Assembly (NCBI RefSeq): GCF_003604195.1
Contig: NZ_QXGR01000001.1
Location: forward strand, 124,001-188,000
Source of the DNA: Simplicispira lacusdiani
Lineage (GTDB): Bacteria > Pseudomonadota > Gammaproteobacteria > Burkholderiales > Burkholderiaceae_C
Direction: 5' to 3'
Length of the DNA stretch: 64,000 nucleotides
In this document: positions 22,053 to 33,305 of the stretch, one piece after another
How positions within the stretch are numbered: the stretch's first letter is position 1
How the letters are laid out: every line of letters starts with the position of its first letter
Translations under genes and position numbers: made by a program
The notes under the pieces: generated by a model
Told to the model about the DNA's origin: nothing
Seen by the model: only the letters and a program-made list of their open reading frames with translations
Database searches by the model: none

Positions 22053-23117
22053 TTACGCCGCTTCGCGGTAGAACAGCGGGCGTGCCTTGACCGGCCCCAC
22101 GGCGCTGGCGATGGCGCCGATGTGGTCGGGCGTGGTGCCGCAGCAACCGCCGACGATGTTCACCAGGCCCTCGGCGGCGAACTCATGCACCAGGCGGCTG
22201 GTGACCTCGGGCGTCTCGTCGAAGCCGGTGTCGCTCATGGGGTTGGGCAGGCCGGCGTTGGGGTAGCAGCTGATGAAGGTGTCGGGCGCGGCCTTGGCCA
22301 GCTCCTGGATGTAGGGGCGCATCAGCGCGGCGCCCAGCGCGCAGTTCAGGCCCACGGCCAGCGGGCGGGCGTGGCGCACGCTGTGCCAGAAGGCGGTGAC
22401 GGTCTGGCCACTGAGGATGCGGCCGGAGGCGTCGGTGACGGTGCCGCTGATGAGGATGGGCAGGCGCTCACCGGTCTGGTCGAACGCCTCCTCGACGGCG
22501 AACAGCGCGGCCTTGGCGTTGAGCGTGTCGAAGATGGTCTCGACCAAGATCACGTCGGCACCGCCCTCGATCAGCGCCAGGGTTTGCTCCAGGTAGGCGG
22601 CGCGCAGCTGTTCGAAATCGACATTGCGCGCGCCGGGGTCGTTCACGTCGGGGCTGATGCTCGCCGTCTTGGGCGTGGGGCCGAGCGCGCCGGCCACGTA
22701 GCGGGGCTTGTCGGGGGTGCTGTACTTGTCGCAGGCCGCGCGGGCGAGCTGCGCCGAGCGCAGGTTCATCTCGCGCGCCAGGTGGGCCATGCCGTAGTCC
22801 TCCTGCGCTATGGACGTCGCGCCGAAGGTGTTGGTCTCAATCAGGTCGGCGCCGGCGGCCAGGTAGCGCTCGTGGATGTCGCGGATCACATCGGGGCGAG
22901 TCAGCGAGAGCAGCTCGTTGTTGCCCTTCACATCGCGCGGGAAGTCCTTGAAGCGATCGCCCGCGCCGTCGGGCCCGGTGTAGCCCTCGCCCCGGTACTG
23001 CGCCTCGCCCAGCTTGAAGCGCTGGATCATGGTGCCCATGGCGCCGTCGAGGATGGCGATGCGTTGGGCCAGGATGGCGGGAAGCTGCTGGGCGCGGGTG
23101 TAGTGGAGGGCTTGCAT
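22053..23117 (-). CDS. metH: Methionine synthase N-terminal homocysteine S-methyltransferase domain (split MetH)
   Basis: 354 aa comprising only the Hcy-binding barrel of Met[12 protein letters not shown] is at about 20-30, ETNTFGAT near 90, and the zinc ligands lie in LNCALG and GGCCGTTP (about 320-330). It should bind homocysteine-zinc and work with the separate pterin/B12/AdoMet protein at 7383-10118, 12 kb away and in the same orientation. Start at ATG 23117 fits the family; ATG 23126 is an alternative. It follows hutG by 57 bases and may be read through from the hut operon. No riboswitch is seen before it. Confidence 0.92.
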   Translation of the reverse strand: MQALHYTRAQQLPAILAQRIAILDGAMGTMIQRFKLGEAQYRGEGYTGPDGAGDRFKDFPRDVKGNNELLSLTRPDVIRDIHERYLAAGADLIETNTFGATSIAQEDYGMAHLAREMNLRSAQLARAACDKYSTPDKPRYVAGALGPTPKTASISPDVNDPGARNVDFEQLRAAYLEQTLALIEGGADVILVETIFDTLNAKAALFAVEEAFDQTGERLPILISGTVTDASGRILSGQTVTAFWHSVRHARPLAVGLNCALGAALMRPYIQELAKAAPDTFISCYPNAGLPNPMSDTGFDETPEVTSRLVHEFAAEGLVNIVGGCCGTTPDHIGAIASAVGPVKARPLFYREAA

Positions 23118-23174
23118 GGGGGCCATTGTAGAAAACGCGCCCCCACGCACAGCCCGCAGGGGCTTTGCGCGGGC

Positions 23175-23984
23175 TCAGGCAGCCGCGCCGCGCGCGAAAC
23201 CCAGCGCCGCCGCCAGCATGTGCCGCAGGTGCGGCTGCACCTGGGCGGCGCGCTCGGGCAGGTAGGCATAGGGCGGCGCCTCGTCCATGTAGGTGCGCCA
23301 GGTCAGTTCGAGCTGCACCGCGTGGATGTTGCGCGCGGGCTCGCCGTAGTGGCGCGTGATGTGGCCGCCCTTGAAGCGGCCATTGAGCACCGCTGTGTAG
23401 CCCGGCGCCGCCTCGGCAATCGGCAGCAGGGCCTGCGCCAGGGCCGGGGCGCAGCTCGCGCCATCGGCCGTGCCAAGGTTGAAGTCGGGCAGCTGGCCCT
23501 CGAAGAAGCGCGGCAGCACCGAGTGGATGGAGTGCGCGTCCCACAGCACGGCCACGCCGTGCTGCTGGCGCAGGCGGTCGAGTTCGGCGCGCAGTTGCGC
23601 GTGGTAGGGCTGCCAGATCGCCGCGCGGCGCGCGGCGATTTCGGCCTCATCCGGCACGTCACCACGGGGGTAGAGCGGGGTCTCCTCGAAGGTGTCCACG
23701 GGGCACAGGCCGGTGACGTTCTGGCCGGGGTAGAGGCTGGCGCCGTCGGGCGGGCGGTTCAGGTCGATGACGTAGCGCGAGTGCGTGGCCACGAGGATGG
23801 ACGCACCCAGCTCGCGCGCGAAGGCGTAGAGGCGCTCCAGGTGCCAGTCGGTGTCGGGCACCTGCAGGGCCGCGCCGCTCAGGCGCGCGGCGAGCGCGGG
23901 GGGCACATGGGTGCCGGCGTGCGGGATGGACACCAGCAGCGGCTGCGTGCCCTGGTGAAAGGTGAACGGGGGGATGGTGGTCAT
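23175..23984 (-). CDS. hutG: N-formylglutamate deformylase
   Basis: 269 aa. Last step of the five-enzyme histidine route: N-formylglutamate to glutamate and formate. The FGase fold is shown by VSIPHAGTHVP (18-28), the YVIDLNRPPDG stretch (about 68-78), LWDAHSIHS (about 147-155) and GGHITRHYG. Metal ligands are the His/Asp residues in these motifs. It is the last hut gene of the cluster, 80 bases after hutI. Confidence 0.93.
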   Translation of the reverse strand: MTTIPPFTFHQGTQPLLVSIPHAGTHVPPALAARLSGAALQVPDTDWHLERLYAFARELGASILVATHSRYVIDLNRPPDGASLYPGQNVTGLCPVDTFEETPLYPRGDVPDEAEIAARRAAIWQPYHAQLRAELDRLRQQHGVAVLWDAHSIHSVLPRFFEGQLPDFNLGTADGASCAPALAQALLPIAEAAPGYTAVLNGRFKGGHITRHYGEPARNIHAVQLELTWRTYMDEAPPYAYLPERAAQVQPHLRHMLAAALGFARGAAA

Positions 23985-24063
23985 GGTGGAGGCTTCCGTG
24001 CCGGGGGCGATGCTGGGCACCGTTTCCCGGAACCGTGGATGCTCCCCTGCCCGCCCGGACCTG

Positions 24064-25326
24064 TCAACCGTGCACGCCCAGGGCATCGCGCACCACCCGG
24101 CCCTGGCGCACGATGGTGCAGGCGGGCTTCTGGCCCAGCCAGTAGGCCAGCTCGGCGGCCTCGGCCACGGGCCAGAGCACCAGGTTGGCCGGGCGGCCCG
24201 CCGCGATCAGCCCGTGCGTGGCCTGCAGGCCCAGGGCGCGCGCGGCATGCGTGGTGATGCCGGCCAGCGCCTCGGGCACGGTGAGGCGGAACAGCGTGCA
24301 GGCCATGTTGGCCATGAGCAGCAGACTCAGCGCGGGCGAGGTGCCGGGGTTGTGGTCGGTGGAGACGGCCATGGGCACACCGGCGGCGCGCAGCGCTGGA
24401 ATGGGCGGCAGCTGCGTGTCGCGCAGCGTGTAATAGGCACCCGGCAGCAGCACGGCCACGGTGCCGGCCCGCTGCATCGCGGCTATCCCCTCTTGCGAGA
24501 GGTGCTCGATGTGGTCGCACGACAGCGCGCCGTAGCGCGCGGCCAGGGCGGAACCGCCCATGTCGGAGAGCTGCTCGGCGTGCAGCTTGACCGGGAGGCC
24601 CAGCCGCCGCGCGGCCTGGAACACCTGCTCGGTCTGCGCCAGCGTGAAGGCGATGCGCTCGCAGAACACGTCCACCGCGTCCACCAGGCCCTCGGCGGCG
24701 AGCGCGGGCAGCATCTCGTGGCACACCAGATCGGTGTAGTCCTGATCACGCCCGGCGTATTCGGGCGGCAGCGCATGCGCGCCCAGGAAGGTGGTGCGCA
24801 CCGTCACGCCAAAGGCCTCGCCCAGGCGCCGCGCCACGCGCAACTGCTTGCGCTCGTGCTCCAGCGCCAGGCCGTAGCCGGACTTGATCTCGATGGCGCA
24901 CACGCCTTCGTCGAGCAAGGCCTGCAGGCGCGGCGCGGCCAGGGCGAAGAGCTCGTCCTCGCTGGCCGCGCGCGTGGCGCGCACCGAGGAGACGATGCCG
25001 CCGCCCGCGCGCGCCACCTCTTCGTAACTGGCACCGGCCAGGCGCAGCGCGAACTCGTGCGCGCGCTGGCCGCCGTAGACCAGGTGCGTGTGGCAGTCCA
25101 CCAGCCCCGGCGTGGCCAGCAGGCCGCCGGCCTGCCAGCGCGGCAGCGCGGCGAACGCGGCGGGCAGGGCCGCATCGGGCCCCACCCAGCGCACCTGGCC
25201 CTGCCGCACCACGACCGAGGCCAGGGCGCCCTCGGGCAGCGCCACGTCGGGCACGGCCAGGCCCTCGGCCAGGCGCAGGCCCTGCCAGACGCCGTCGGCG
25301 CTGGGGTGTGCATGCAGGGATTCCAT
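24064..25326 (-). CDS. hutI: Imidazolonepropionase
   Basis: 420 aa. Hydrolyses imidazolone propionate to N-formimidoylglutamate (third step of histidine breakdown). Amidohydrolase metal ligands appear in [11 protein letters not shown] (about 77-87), KLHAEQLS (about 247) and [10 protein letters not shown] (about 325-334). AGGAG lies 9 bases before the ATG. A family A repeat separates it from hutD, but all hut genes point the same way. Confidence 0.95.
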   Translation of the reverse strand: MESLHAHPSADGVWQGLRLAEGLAVPDVALPEGALASVVVRQGQVRWVGPDAALPAAFAALPRWQAGGLLATPGLVDCHTHLVYGGQRAHEFALRLAGASYEEVARAGGGIVSSVRATRAASEDELFALAAPRLQALLDEGVCAIEIKSGYGLALEHERKQLRVARRLGEAFGVTVRTTFLGAHALPPEYAGRDQDYTDLVCHEMLPALAAEGLVDAVDVFCERIAFTLAQTEQVFQAARRLGLPVKLHAEQLSDMGGSALAARYGALSCDHIEHLSQEGIAAMQRAGTVAVLLPGAYYTLRDTQLPPIPALRAAGVPMAVSTDHNPGTSPALSLLLMANMACTLFRLTVPEALAGITTHAARALGLQATHGLIAAGRPANLVLWPVAEAAELAYWLGQKPACTIVRQGRVVRDALGVHG

Positions 25327-25339
25327 GCCTTGATACTCC

Positions 25340-25391
25340 TAAAACAGTAGCTGTTAGCGCTTATTACACGGGCGCTACAGGCCGATTTTGC
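25340..25391 (+). repeat. Family A palindromic intergenic repeat, copy 5
   Basis: AAACAGTAGCTGTTAGCGC, TTATTACACGG, GCGCTACAGGCCGATTTTG. It fills the gap between hutD and hutI inside the operon. Confidence 0.75.
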
Positions 25392-25967
25392 TTAATTTTC
25401 CGGCGCCAGCACCACCCAGGCCAGCGCGGGGGCATCGAGCCCGCCCGGCACGGGCCGCAGCGGCGCACCGGGGCGCGGCGCGCTCCACCACAGGCCCTGG
25501 CCCGGCGCGTAGGCCTCGCCCGCGCGCTCCCACTGCCCGGCCAGCACCAGGCACAGGCCGGCGGGCGATTCGCCGGGCGTGCAGGCATCGTGCAGCACCC
25601 GCAGCACGCCGCGCCACTGGCCGCGCCGCAGCATGAGGTTGAGGTCGCGCACCGGGCCACCCTGCAGCGTGCAGTCGATGGCCACCTCGCCCGCGAAAGC
25701 GAACGGCGCGGTGGCGCGGTCCAGCACGCGGTCCACACTGCCATCGGCGGCGCGCAGATGCATGCCCTCGCCCTGCCACAGCAGGATCTGCCGGTCCACG
25801 CCGGGGTAGCACGAGAACGGCCCCGGCGCGGCGACGTCGGCCACGCTCACGCGCCAGCCGAAGCGCTCCAGGCCGGCGCCCGGCGGCCAGCAGGCCAACT
25901 CGCGCGTGGCGCCGCCGCCGTTCTTCCACGGCGTGGGTGCGATGGCGGCGAGGTCCAGGCGCTGCAT
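25392..25967 (-). CDS. hutD: HutD-family protein
   Basis: 191 aa cupin-like protein. TPWKNGGGATREL (12-24), RVSVADVAAPGPFSCYPGVDR and a C-terminal beta-rich half are characteristic of HutD. In Pseudomonas HutD is proposed to act as a governor limiting hut expression, perhaps by binding urocanate or formylglutamate; it is not an enzyme of the pathway. It lies 18 bases after hutU. Confidence 0.9.
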   Translation of the reverse strand: MQRLDLAAIAPTPWKNGGGATRELACWPPGAGLERFGWRVSVADVAAPGPFSCYPGVDRQILLWQGEGMHLRAADGSVDRVLDRATAPFAFAGEVAIDCTLQGGPVRDLNLMLRRGQWRGVLRVLHDACTPGESPAGLCLVLAGQWERAGEAYAPGQGLWWSAPRPGAPLRPVPGGLDAPALAWVVLAPEN

Positions 25968-25985
25968 GGCGGGGCCGTGTGCGGG

Positions 25986-27683
<1,698 letters not shown>

Positions 27684-27716
27684 GGCAAGTCTCCGGGGGT
27701 GTGCAACCAAGGGGTT

Positions 27717-29252
27717 TCAGGCGGTGTGGCTGGGCAGGCAGGCCAGCAGCGGCGCGGGCCAGGTGCTTTGCTGGGCCCAGGCGCGCATGGCTTCGATGTC
27801 GGGCGCCAGGTAGCGGTCCTGCTCCAGGAACGCCACGCGGCGGCGGATGGCGGCGAACTGTTCTTCCACCAGCGGGGAAGATGGCAGCGAACGGTCGAAT
27901 TCCATGCCCTGCGCGGCCGACATGGCCTCGATGCCCACCATCACCGCCGCGTTGCGCACCATGTCGAGCAGGCGGCGCGCGCCGTAGGTGGCCATGGAGA
28001 CATGGTCCTCCTGGTTGGCCGAGGTAGGCAGGCTGGTCACGCTGCTCGGGTTGGCCAGACACTGGTTCTCGGCGGCCAGCGCGGCGGCCGTGACCTGGGC
28101 GATCATGAAACCCGAGTTCACGCCGCTATCGCGGATCAGGAAGGCCGGCAGGCCCGACAGGCCGGGGTCGAGCAGCAGCGACAGGCGGCGCTCGGAAATC
28201 GCCCCGATCTCGGCCACGGCCAGCGCGATGATGTCGGCCGCGAAGGCCACGGGCTCGGCGTGGAAGTTGCCGCCCGAGATGACCTCGCCGGTGTCGGTGA
28301 AGACCAGTGGGTTGTCCGACGCCGCATTGGCCTCGGTGCGCAGCACGCGCGCGGCGTGCTGCAGGTTGTCCAGGCAGGCGCCCATGACCTGGGGGATGCA
28401 GCGGATCGAATACGGGTCCTGCACGCGGCCGCAGTGCGGGTGCGAGGGGTCGATCTGGCTGCCGTCGAGCAGCGCGCGCACGGCGGCGGCCACGGCGATC
28501 TGCCCGGCCTGGCCGCGCGCTGCGTGGATGCGCGCGTCGAACGGCTTGACCGAGCCCTTGATGGCTTCGAGCGAGAGCGCGCCGGCCACCAGCGCGGCGC
28601 AGAACACATCCTCCGCGCCGAACAGGCCGGCCAGCGCCAGCGCCGTGGACACCTGCGTGCCGTTGAGCAGCGCTAGCCCTTCCTTGGGGCCGAGCACGAT
28701 GGGCTGCAGGCCCACGGCGGCCATGGCTTCGCGCCCCGGCACCACCTTGCCGTCCACTGTGGCCTGGCCCTCGCCGATGAGCACGCAGGCCAGGTGCGCC
28801 AGCGGCGCCAGGTCACCCGAGGCGCCCACCGAGCCCTTAGCAGGGATGACCGGCAGCACGTTGGCGTTGGCCAGCGCCAGCAGCGCGTCCACGATTTCGG
28901 GGCGGATGCCCGAGTGCCCGCGCGCCAGGCTCACGGCCTTGGTGGCCAGCACCAGGCGCACCACGCCATCGGACAGCGCCTCGCCCGTGCCCACGCTGTG
29001 CGACAGCACCAAGTTGCGCTGCAGCTCGGCCAGGCGCTCGTGGGCGATCTTCGTGCTCGCCAGCTTGCCGAAGCCGGTGTTGATGCCGTAGACCACCTGG
29101 TCTTCATCGACGATGCGCTGCACCGTGGCCAACGCATCGCGCATGCCGGCCTGCGCCGAGGCGTCAAGCGCCAGCGGCGCGGCGCCAGCGTGAATGCGGC
29201 GCAGCTGCGCCAGCGTGACATGGCCGGGGTCGAGGGTGATGGGGGTGGTCAT
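27717..29252 (-). CDS. hutH: Histidine ammonia-lyase
   Basis: 511 aa. Deaminates histidine to trans-urocanate. The ASG triad that cyclises to the MIO cofactor is in [11 protein letters not shown] (about 142-152), and catalytic Y in YGINTGFG (about 52-59) is present. First enzyme gene after hutC, preceded by a HutC operator 10-23 bases before the start, so a hutH-directed promoter in the hutC-hutH gap is likely. Confidence 0.95.
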   Translation of the reverse strand: MTTPITLDPGHVTLAQLRRIHAGAAPLALDASAQAGMRDALATVQRIVDEDQVVYGINTGFGKLASTKIAHERLAELQRNLVLSHSVGTGEALSDGVVRLVLATKAVSLARGHSGIRPEIVDALLALANANVLPVIPAKGSVGASGDLAPLAHLACVLIGEGQATVDGKVVPGREAMAAVGLQPIVLGPKEGLALLNGTQVSTALALAGLFGAEDVFCAALVAGALSLEAIKGSVKPFDARIHAARGQAGQIAVAAAVRALLDGSQIDPSHPHCGRVQDPYSIRCIPQVMGACLDNLQHAARVLRTEANAASDNPLVFTDTGEVISGGNFHAEPVAFAADIIALAVAEIGAISERRLSLLLDPGLSGLPAFLIRDSGVNSGFMIAQVTAAALAAENQCLANPSSVTSLPTSANQEDHVSMATYGARRLLDMVRNAAVMVGIEAMSAAQGMEFDRSLPSSPLVEEQFAAIRRRVAFLEQDRYLAPDIEAMRAWAQQSTWPAPLLACLPSHTA

Positions 29253-29261
29253 GATGCTAGT

Positions 29262-29275
29262 CCTGTCTATACAAG
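29262..29275. promoter_or_regulatory. HutC operator before hutH
   Basis: CCTGTCTATACAAG, the reverse complement of CTTGTATAGACAGG, one mismatch from the site upstream of hutC. It contains the TGT-AnnN-ACA style dyad known for HutC. Confidence 0.85.
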
Positions 29276-29308
29276 TAGGTATCAAAGAAAAAGGGGCCGA
29301 TCACCGGC

Positions 29309-30100
29309 TCAACCGGCGACCGGGTGGCCGTCGGTGCGGAAGCGGCTGCCGAGCCGGTAGCGCGAGGCCGGGTGCAGGCAGCGCACCACGGTCACGGGCA
29401 CGCCGCGCGACCAGGTGCGCCGCGTGAGCAGCAGGCAGGGTTCGTGCGCGGGCATCTCCAGCAGCGCGGCCTGCTCGGGCGTGGGCAGCACGGCATCCAC
29501 CACATGCTCCACCTGGTCGAAGGGCACGCTGCGCAGCAGGTATTCGGAGGGCGGCACGGCGGCGAAGTCCTGCGCCAGAAAGTCGGGCGCCATGGCCGGG
29601 TTCACATGGCGGTCTTCGAGCTGTACCGGCACGCCGTTCTCACGGTGCACGCACTGCGTGTGGAACACGGAAGCCCCCGTGCCCAGGTCCAGAGCGGCGG
29701 CCACCTCCAGCGTGGCGGCGGCGCGCCGGGCGGCGAGCACGTCGCAGCGGTAGTCGTGCCCGCGCTGGCGGATCTCGCTGGCCAGGTTGGCGATCTGCAG
29801 CAGTGTGGACTGCGGCTTGTCCTCGGCCACGAAGCTGCCCACACCGGCCACGCGCACGATGCGGCCCTGCTCCGTCAGCTCGCGCAGGGCGCGGTTCACC
29901 GTCATGCGCGAGATGCCGAACTGTGCCACCAGCTCGTGCTCGGAGGGCAGCCGGTCGCCCGCGCGCCAACTGCCGTCCTGGATGCGGCGCACGATGAAGT
30001 CTTTCACCTGCTCGTACAGTGCCAGGGCGGGCGCGGCCGCCGGTGCGGAAGCCGGGCGGCGGGAAGGGCTGGCGGAGCGGGGCGAAGTGGTGCGGGTCAT
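29309..30100 (-). CDS. hutC: Histidine utilisation repressor, GntR family
   Basis: 263 aa. GntR winged helix-turn-helix at about 28-95 (LYEQVKDFIVRRIQDGSWRAGDRLPSE, split by me into motifs: LYEQVK and GDRLPSEHELV), then a UTRA effector domain (about 115-255) that in this family binds urocanate. The first 25 residues are a disordered Ser/Pro/Arg tail. Its own promoter carries a HutC operator, so it is expected to be autoregulated; urocanate would release both operators. Confidence 0.94.
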   Translation of the reverse strand: MTRTTSPRSASPSRRPASAPAAAPALALYEQVKDFIVRRIQDGSWRAGDRLPSEHELVAQFGISRMTVNRALRELTEQGRIVRVAGVGSFVAEDKPQSTLLQIANLASEIRQRGHDYRCDVLAARRAAATLEVAAALDLGTGASVFHTQCVHRENGVPVQLEDRHVNPAMAPDFLAQDFAAVPPSEYLLRSVPFDQVEHVVDAVLPTPEQAALLEMPAHEPCLLLTRRTWSRGVPVTVVRCLHPASRYRLGSRFRTDGHPVAG

Positions 30101-30111
30101 GGCTTGATGAA

Positions 30112-30125
30112 CTTGTATATACAGG
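30112..30125. promoter_or_regulatory. HutC operator before hutC
   Basis: CTTGTATATACAGG, with a perfect TGTATATACA dyad at 30114-30123, 12 bases upstream of the hutC ATG (minus strand). Confidence 0.88.
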
Positions 30126-30185
30126 TTAACCGAAATCCGCCGCACGGGTCAACCCCCTGGTTTTCCCGGGGGTGCTCCAGGCCCT

Positions 30186-31574
30186 TCAGGCCGCGTGGGG
30201 ATCGGGCTCCACCGGCACCGGCAGCACCACCCGCGCCTCCAGCCCCGGCTGGGCGTTGCGCAGCGCCAGGCTGCCGCCGTGCGCCTGCGCCACCAGGCGG
30301 CACAGGTACAGGCCCAGGCCCACGCCGCCGGTGGCGCGCTGGCGCGCGCTGTCGGGGCGGTAGAAGGCCTGTGCGAGTTGGGCCAGGTGTTCGGGCGGCA
30401 CGCCAGGGCCGTGGTCTCGCACCACGATCTCCACCGCTTCGTCCTGCCAGCGCAGGTGCAGCTCGGGCGGCGGTGTGCCGGGCTCGCTGTGGCGCAGGCT
30501 GTTGTCGAGCAGGTTGCGCAGCAGCAGGCGCATGCGCGCGCGGTCCAGCGGCAACGCGGGCAGCGCGGACGGCGCCTGCACGCGGATGGCGGCGGCGCCG
30601 GGGTGGCGGTCGCCGAGTTCGGCGATGACCTCGCGCGCCAGCGCGGCCAGGTCCACGGGCTCGCGGTGCAGCGCGGCATGGGGGGCGGCGAGGCGCTCGC
30701 TCTCCAGCAGGTCGGTGATGACGCGCGCCATCTCGCCCAGGTCGCGCAGCAGCGCCTGGCGCGGCGCCTGGGCCTCGGCGCTGTCGGGCAGCAGCTCGGC
30801 GTTGAGGCGCGCGCGCGTCAGCGGGCTGCGCAGCTCGTGGCTCAGGGCCAGCAGCAGGGCGCGCTTGGCTTCGAGCATCTGGTGGATGTCGCTGCCCATG
30901 GTGTTGATGGTGGCGGCAAGCTGGCCCAGCTCGTCGGGCTTGTGCGCGTGGCGCACGGGAATGGGCTGGTCGAACGCGCCCGCGCCGAAACGCAGGGCAC
31001 CGGCGCGGATGTCGTCGAGCGGGCGCAGCAGGCGCCGCACATACAGGTAGGCCAGCGCGGTAAGCAGCAGCAGCGCGCCCAGCGTGACCCAGGCGATGCG
31101 CGGGCGCTGCTCCCAGCCGAGCACATGCAAGCCGAATTCCAGCCGGTGGCCGTCCGCCGTGGTGCGGCGCAGCAGGTTCTGGTCATCGCCGTTGCGCCAG
31201 GGCGGCTCGCGCCCGGTGGAGCCGTTCACCCAGGCGGGCCGGGGCAGCGCGGGGTGCGAAGCCCAGTTCACCTGCGGGCCTTCAATGCGAATGGTGATGG
31301 GCAGGCGCTGCACCAGGGCCTGGGCGCGCGCGATGCTCGGCGGGCTGCCGACCTCCTGCGCCAGGCGGTCCACGTAGTCCACCAGCAGCGGGCGCGCCGC
31401 GGCGCGCCAGCCCACCGAGAGCGCCTTCTGCACGCCGCCGATAAAGGTGACCGCGAGCGCCAGCGCCAGCACGAGGAACACCAGCACCAGGCGCCAGCGC
31501 AACGAGCGCCGCAGCGCCAAGCGCGCGCGCTGGTGCCAGGGGCAGTGCGGATCGTCGTCGCGGCAGGGCTTCAT
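30186..31574 (-). CDS. Sensor histidine kinase (CpxA/RstB-like)
   Basis: 462 aa inner-membrane kinase. TM1 at about 27-48, a 100-residue periplasmic domain, TM2 at about 160-180, HAMP, then the H-box LALSHELRSPLTR near 243-255 and the ATPase motifs N (LLRNLLDNSLRHS), G1 (DHGPGVP) and G2 (GGVGLGLYLC). ATG 31574 overlaps the response-regulator stop. With a CpxR-like regulator and Spy/CpxP-type proteins next door it probably senses envelope stress or metals; the ligand is not shown. Confidence 0.88.
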   Translation of the reverse strand: MKPCRDDDPHCPWHQRARLALRRSLRWRLVLVFLVLALALAVTFIGGVQKALSVGWRAAARPLLVDYVDRLAQEVGSPPSIARAQALVQRLPITIRIEGPQVNWASHPALPRPAWVNGSTGREPPWRNGDDQNLLRRTTADGHRLEFGLHVLGWEQRPRIAWVTLGALLLLTALAYLYVRRLLRPLDDIRAGALRFGAGAFDQPIPVRHAHKPDELGQLAATINTMGSDIHQMLEAKRALLLALSHELRSPLTRARLNAELLPDSAEAQAPRQALLRDLGEMARVITDLLESERLAAPHAALHREPVDLAALAREVIAELGDRHPGAAAIRVQAPSALPALPLDRARMRLLLRNLLDNSLRHSEPGTPPPELHLRWQDEAVEIVVRDHGPGVPPEHLAQLAQAFYRPDSARQRATGGVGLGLYLCRLVAQAHGGSLALRNAQPGLEARVVLPVPVEPDPHAA

Positions 31575-32257
31575 CCGGCCACCCGGCGCAGCGCCAGCGA
31601 GTAGCCGGCGTTGCGCAATGTCTTGATGCAGTCCAGCGGTTCGAGCTTCTTGCGCAGGCGGCTGACCACGATGTCCACGGCGCGCGTGTACAGCTCGGCC
31701 TCGTGGCCGCGCAGCTGGTTGAGGATGTCGTCACGGCTGAGGACCCGGCCGCTCTCGCGCGCCAGCAGGTGCAGCAGCTCGAATTCGGTGCCGGTCAGTT
31801 CCACGTCGCGGCCCAGGCACTGCACGCTGCGGCGCGCGGCGTCGATGCGCAGGCCCTCGAATTCCAGCAGGCCGGGCGCCTCGGCCGGGCTGCTCGCGCG
31901 GCGGCGGCGCAGCACGGTCTGCAGGCGGGCGACCAGCTCGCGCGGTTCGAAGGGCTTGGGCAGGTAGTCGTCGGCGCCCAGTTCCAGGCCGACCACGCGG
32001 TCCATCACCTCGCCACGCGCGGTGAGCATGACGATGGGCAGGTCGCTGCCGCGCCGGATGGTGCGGCACAGTTCAAAACCGTCCATCTCGGGCAGCATCA
32101 CATCGAGGATGGCGGCGTCGAAACCACCCTGGCCCAGCAACTCCAACCCCGCGCTGGGGCGCAGCGCCTGCACCAGTTCCAGCTCGAAGCGCTGAAAGTA
32201 GGCGGCCAGCGGCGGGCCGAGCTGTTCGTCGTCGTCGATGAGCAGGATGCGGGGCAT
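31571..32257 (-). CDS. OmpR/CpxR-family response regulator
   Basis: 228 aa. Receiver domain 1-118 with phosphoacceptor aspartate in ILDVMLPEMDG (about residue 51) and conserved K in LPKPFEP; winged-helix DNA-binding domain about 130-225 (TEFELLHLLARESGRVLSR). Directly upstream of its kinase with a 4-base ATGA overlap. The target promoters probably include its own operon and the divergent or upstream Spy-like gene; no binding site was identified. Confidence 0.9.
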   Translation of the reverse strand: MPRILLIDDDEQLGPPLAAYFQRFELELVQALRPSAGLELLGQGGFDAAILDVMLPEMDGFELCRTIRRGSDLPIVMLTARGEVMDRVVGLELGADDYLPKPFEPRELVARLQTVLRRRRASSPAEAPGLLEFEGLRIDAARRSVQCLGRDVELTGTEFELLHLLARESGRVLSRDDILNQLRGHEAELYTRAVDIVVSRLRKKLEPLDCIKTLRNAGYSLALRRVAG

Positions 32258-32264
32258 GCTGCGA

Positions 32265-32558
32265 TTACACCGCACCGCAGCGCGCGCGGTGGCGCAGGAT
32301 CATCTGGCGCAGGCGCCGCTGGGCCGGGGCGTGCAGCGCGTCGAAGCGGTCGGCCGCCTCCAGCAGCGCGGGCAGCGCGTGCGCCGCGTGCTGGGGCTGG
32401 CGCGCCACCAACCCGAGGGCGTGCTCGCGGTCGAAGCGCGGGCCCCAGACCAGCGCCAGCAGTTCGTCGTGCGGCTGCGGCATGCCGGCCAGCAGCACCG
32501 GCCCGTGCGTGCGCAGGTCGCGCGCCAGACGGTGCAGGGGTTCTTGCGCGGTGGTCAT
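32265..32558 (-). CDS. Small Spy-like protein without signal peptide
   Basis: 97 aa. Its second half (WGPRFDREHALGLVAR, LPALLEAADRFDALHAPAQ, RRLRQM) lines up with the C-terminal half of the Spy/CpxP-type protein encoded next to it ([36 protein letters not shown]). It lacks the signal sequence and the N-terminal LTxxQ repeat, so it may stay in the cytoplasm or be decaying. Start chosen at ATG 32558, 8 bases after AGG; GTG 32567 and ATG 32564 are alternatives. It sits 7 bases upstream of the response regulator gene. Confidence 0.65.
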   Translation of the reverse strand: MTTAQEPLHRLARDLRTHGPVLLAGMPQPHDELLALVWGPRFDREHALGLVARQPQHAAHALPALLEAADRFDALHAPAQRRLRQMILRHRARCGAV

Positions 32559-32586
32559 GGCCATCACCTATTTCGTGCGGTCCGCT

Positions 32587-33060
32587 TCAGCCGTGGCGGC
32601 CCATCCAGCCGCGGCGCTTGCTCATCAGCTCGCGCACCTTCTGCTGCTGCTCGGGGTTGAGGCTGTCGTAGAAGTCGGCCATGGCGGTCAGCACCTCGGG
32701 GCTACCGGTCTGCACGGCACGCAGCTTCTCATCGAGCAGGGTCTGGGCACGGGCACGGTCGAACTTGTCGCCGGCCACCAGGGCCTGCACCTCGGCACGC
32801 GGGTCACCCGCCTTGCCCACGAAGGCCGCGCACTGGGCCTGCAACTTGTCGGCCAGCGTGGCGAGCTTCTGCTTCTGTGCCTCGTTCAGGTCGAGCTTGC
32901 TGCCGATGCGCTCCATCACCTTGCCGCGCACCTCGGCCATGCGCTCGGCGTCCATGGGGCCGTGGCGGTGGTAGTGCCCGCCCGAGCAGGCGGTGAGGCC
33001 GCCGACGAGGATGGAGGCGCCGAACAGGCCGACGAGGGCTTTCTTGATCCAGGATTTCAT
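32587..33060 (-). CDS. Periplasmic Spy/CpxP-family lipoprotein
   Basis: 157 aa. A lipoprotein signal with lipobox LTAC places the mature cysteine at residue 25. The helical LTxxQ-type region follows ([19 protein letters not shown] at about 55-73; [14 protein letters not shown] at about 133-146) plus a histidine cluster near the N-terminus (HYHRH) that could bind metal. Spy/CpxP proteins act as periplasmic chaperones or as brakes on the Cpx-type sensor. First gene of the envelope-stress operon. Confidence 0.87.
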   Translation of the reverse strand: MKSWIKKALVGLFGASILVGGLTACSGGHYHRHGPMDAERMAEVRGKVMERIGSKLDLNEAQKQKLATLADKLQAQCAAFVGKAGDPRAEVQALVAGDKFDRARAQTLLDEKLRAVQTGSPEVLTAMADFYDSLNPEQQQKVRELMSKRRGWMGRHG

Positions 33061-33235
33061 GGTGCGGGTCCTTTCGGGACGCTGTGGAACATGGCCTCCA
33101 TGGTGCGGCGCGGGCGCGCTGGCGTCTTCTCCGCGCGGTTTCGGTTTATTTCGTTTTGTTTCAGCGGCGGGCCGGAGCCGGGGCCGCAGCCCGATTGCCG
33201 ATAATCACGCAGGCCCGGCGCAGCCCGCGCCAGAA

Positions 33236-33292
33236 ATTTCAAGCAAAAACAGCATCAAGCGCTTATGCAGCAAGCGCAAGCAGCTATCAATT
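33236..33292 (-). repeat. Family A palindromic intergenic repeat, copy 6
   Basis: Minus strand: TTGAATTGATAGCTGCTTGC, GCTTGCTGCATAAGCGC, TTGATGCTGTTTTTGC. It abuts the recQ translation start region, ending about 14 bases before the TTG. Confidence 0.8.
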
Positions 33293-33305
33293 CAAGAGCA
33301 TCTCT

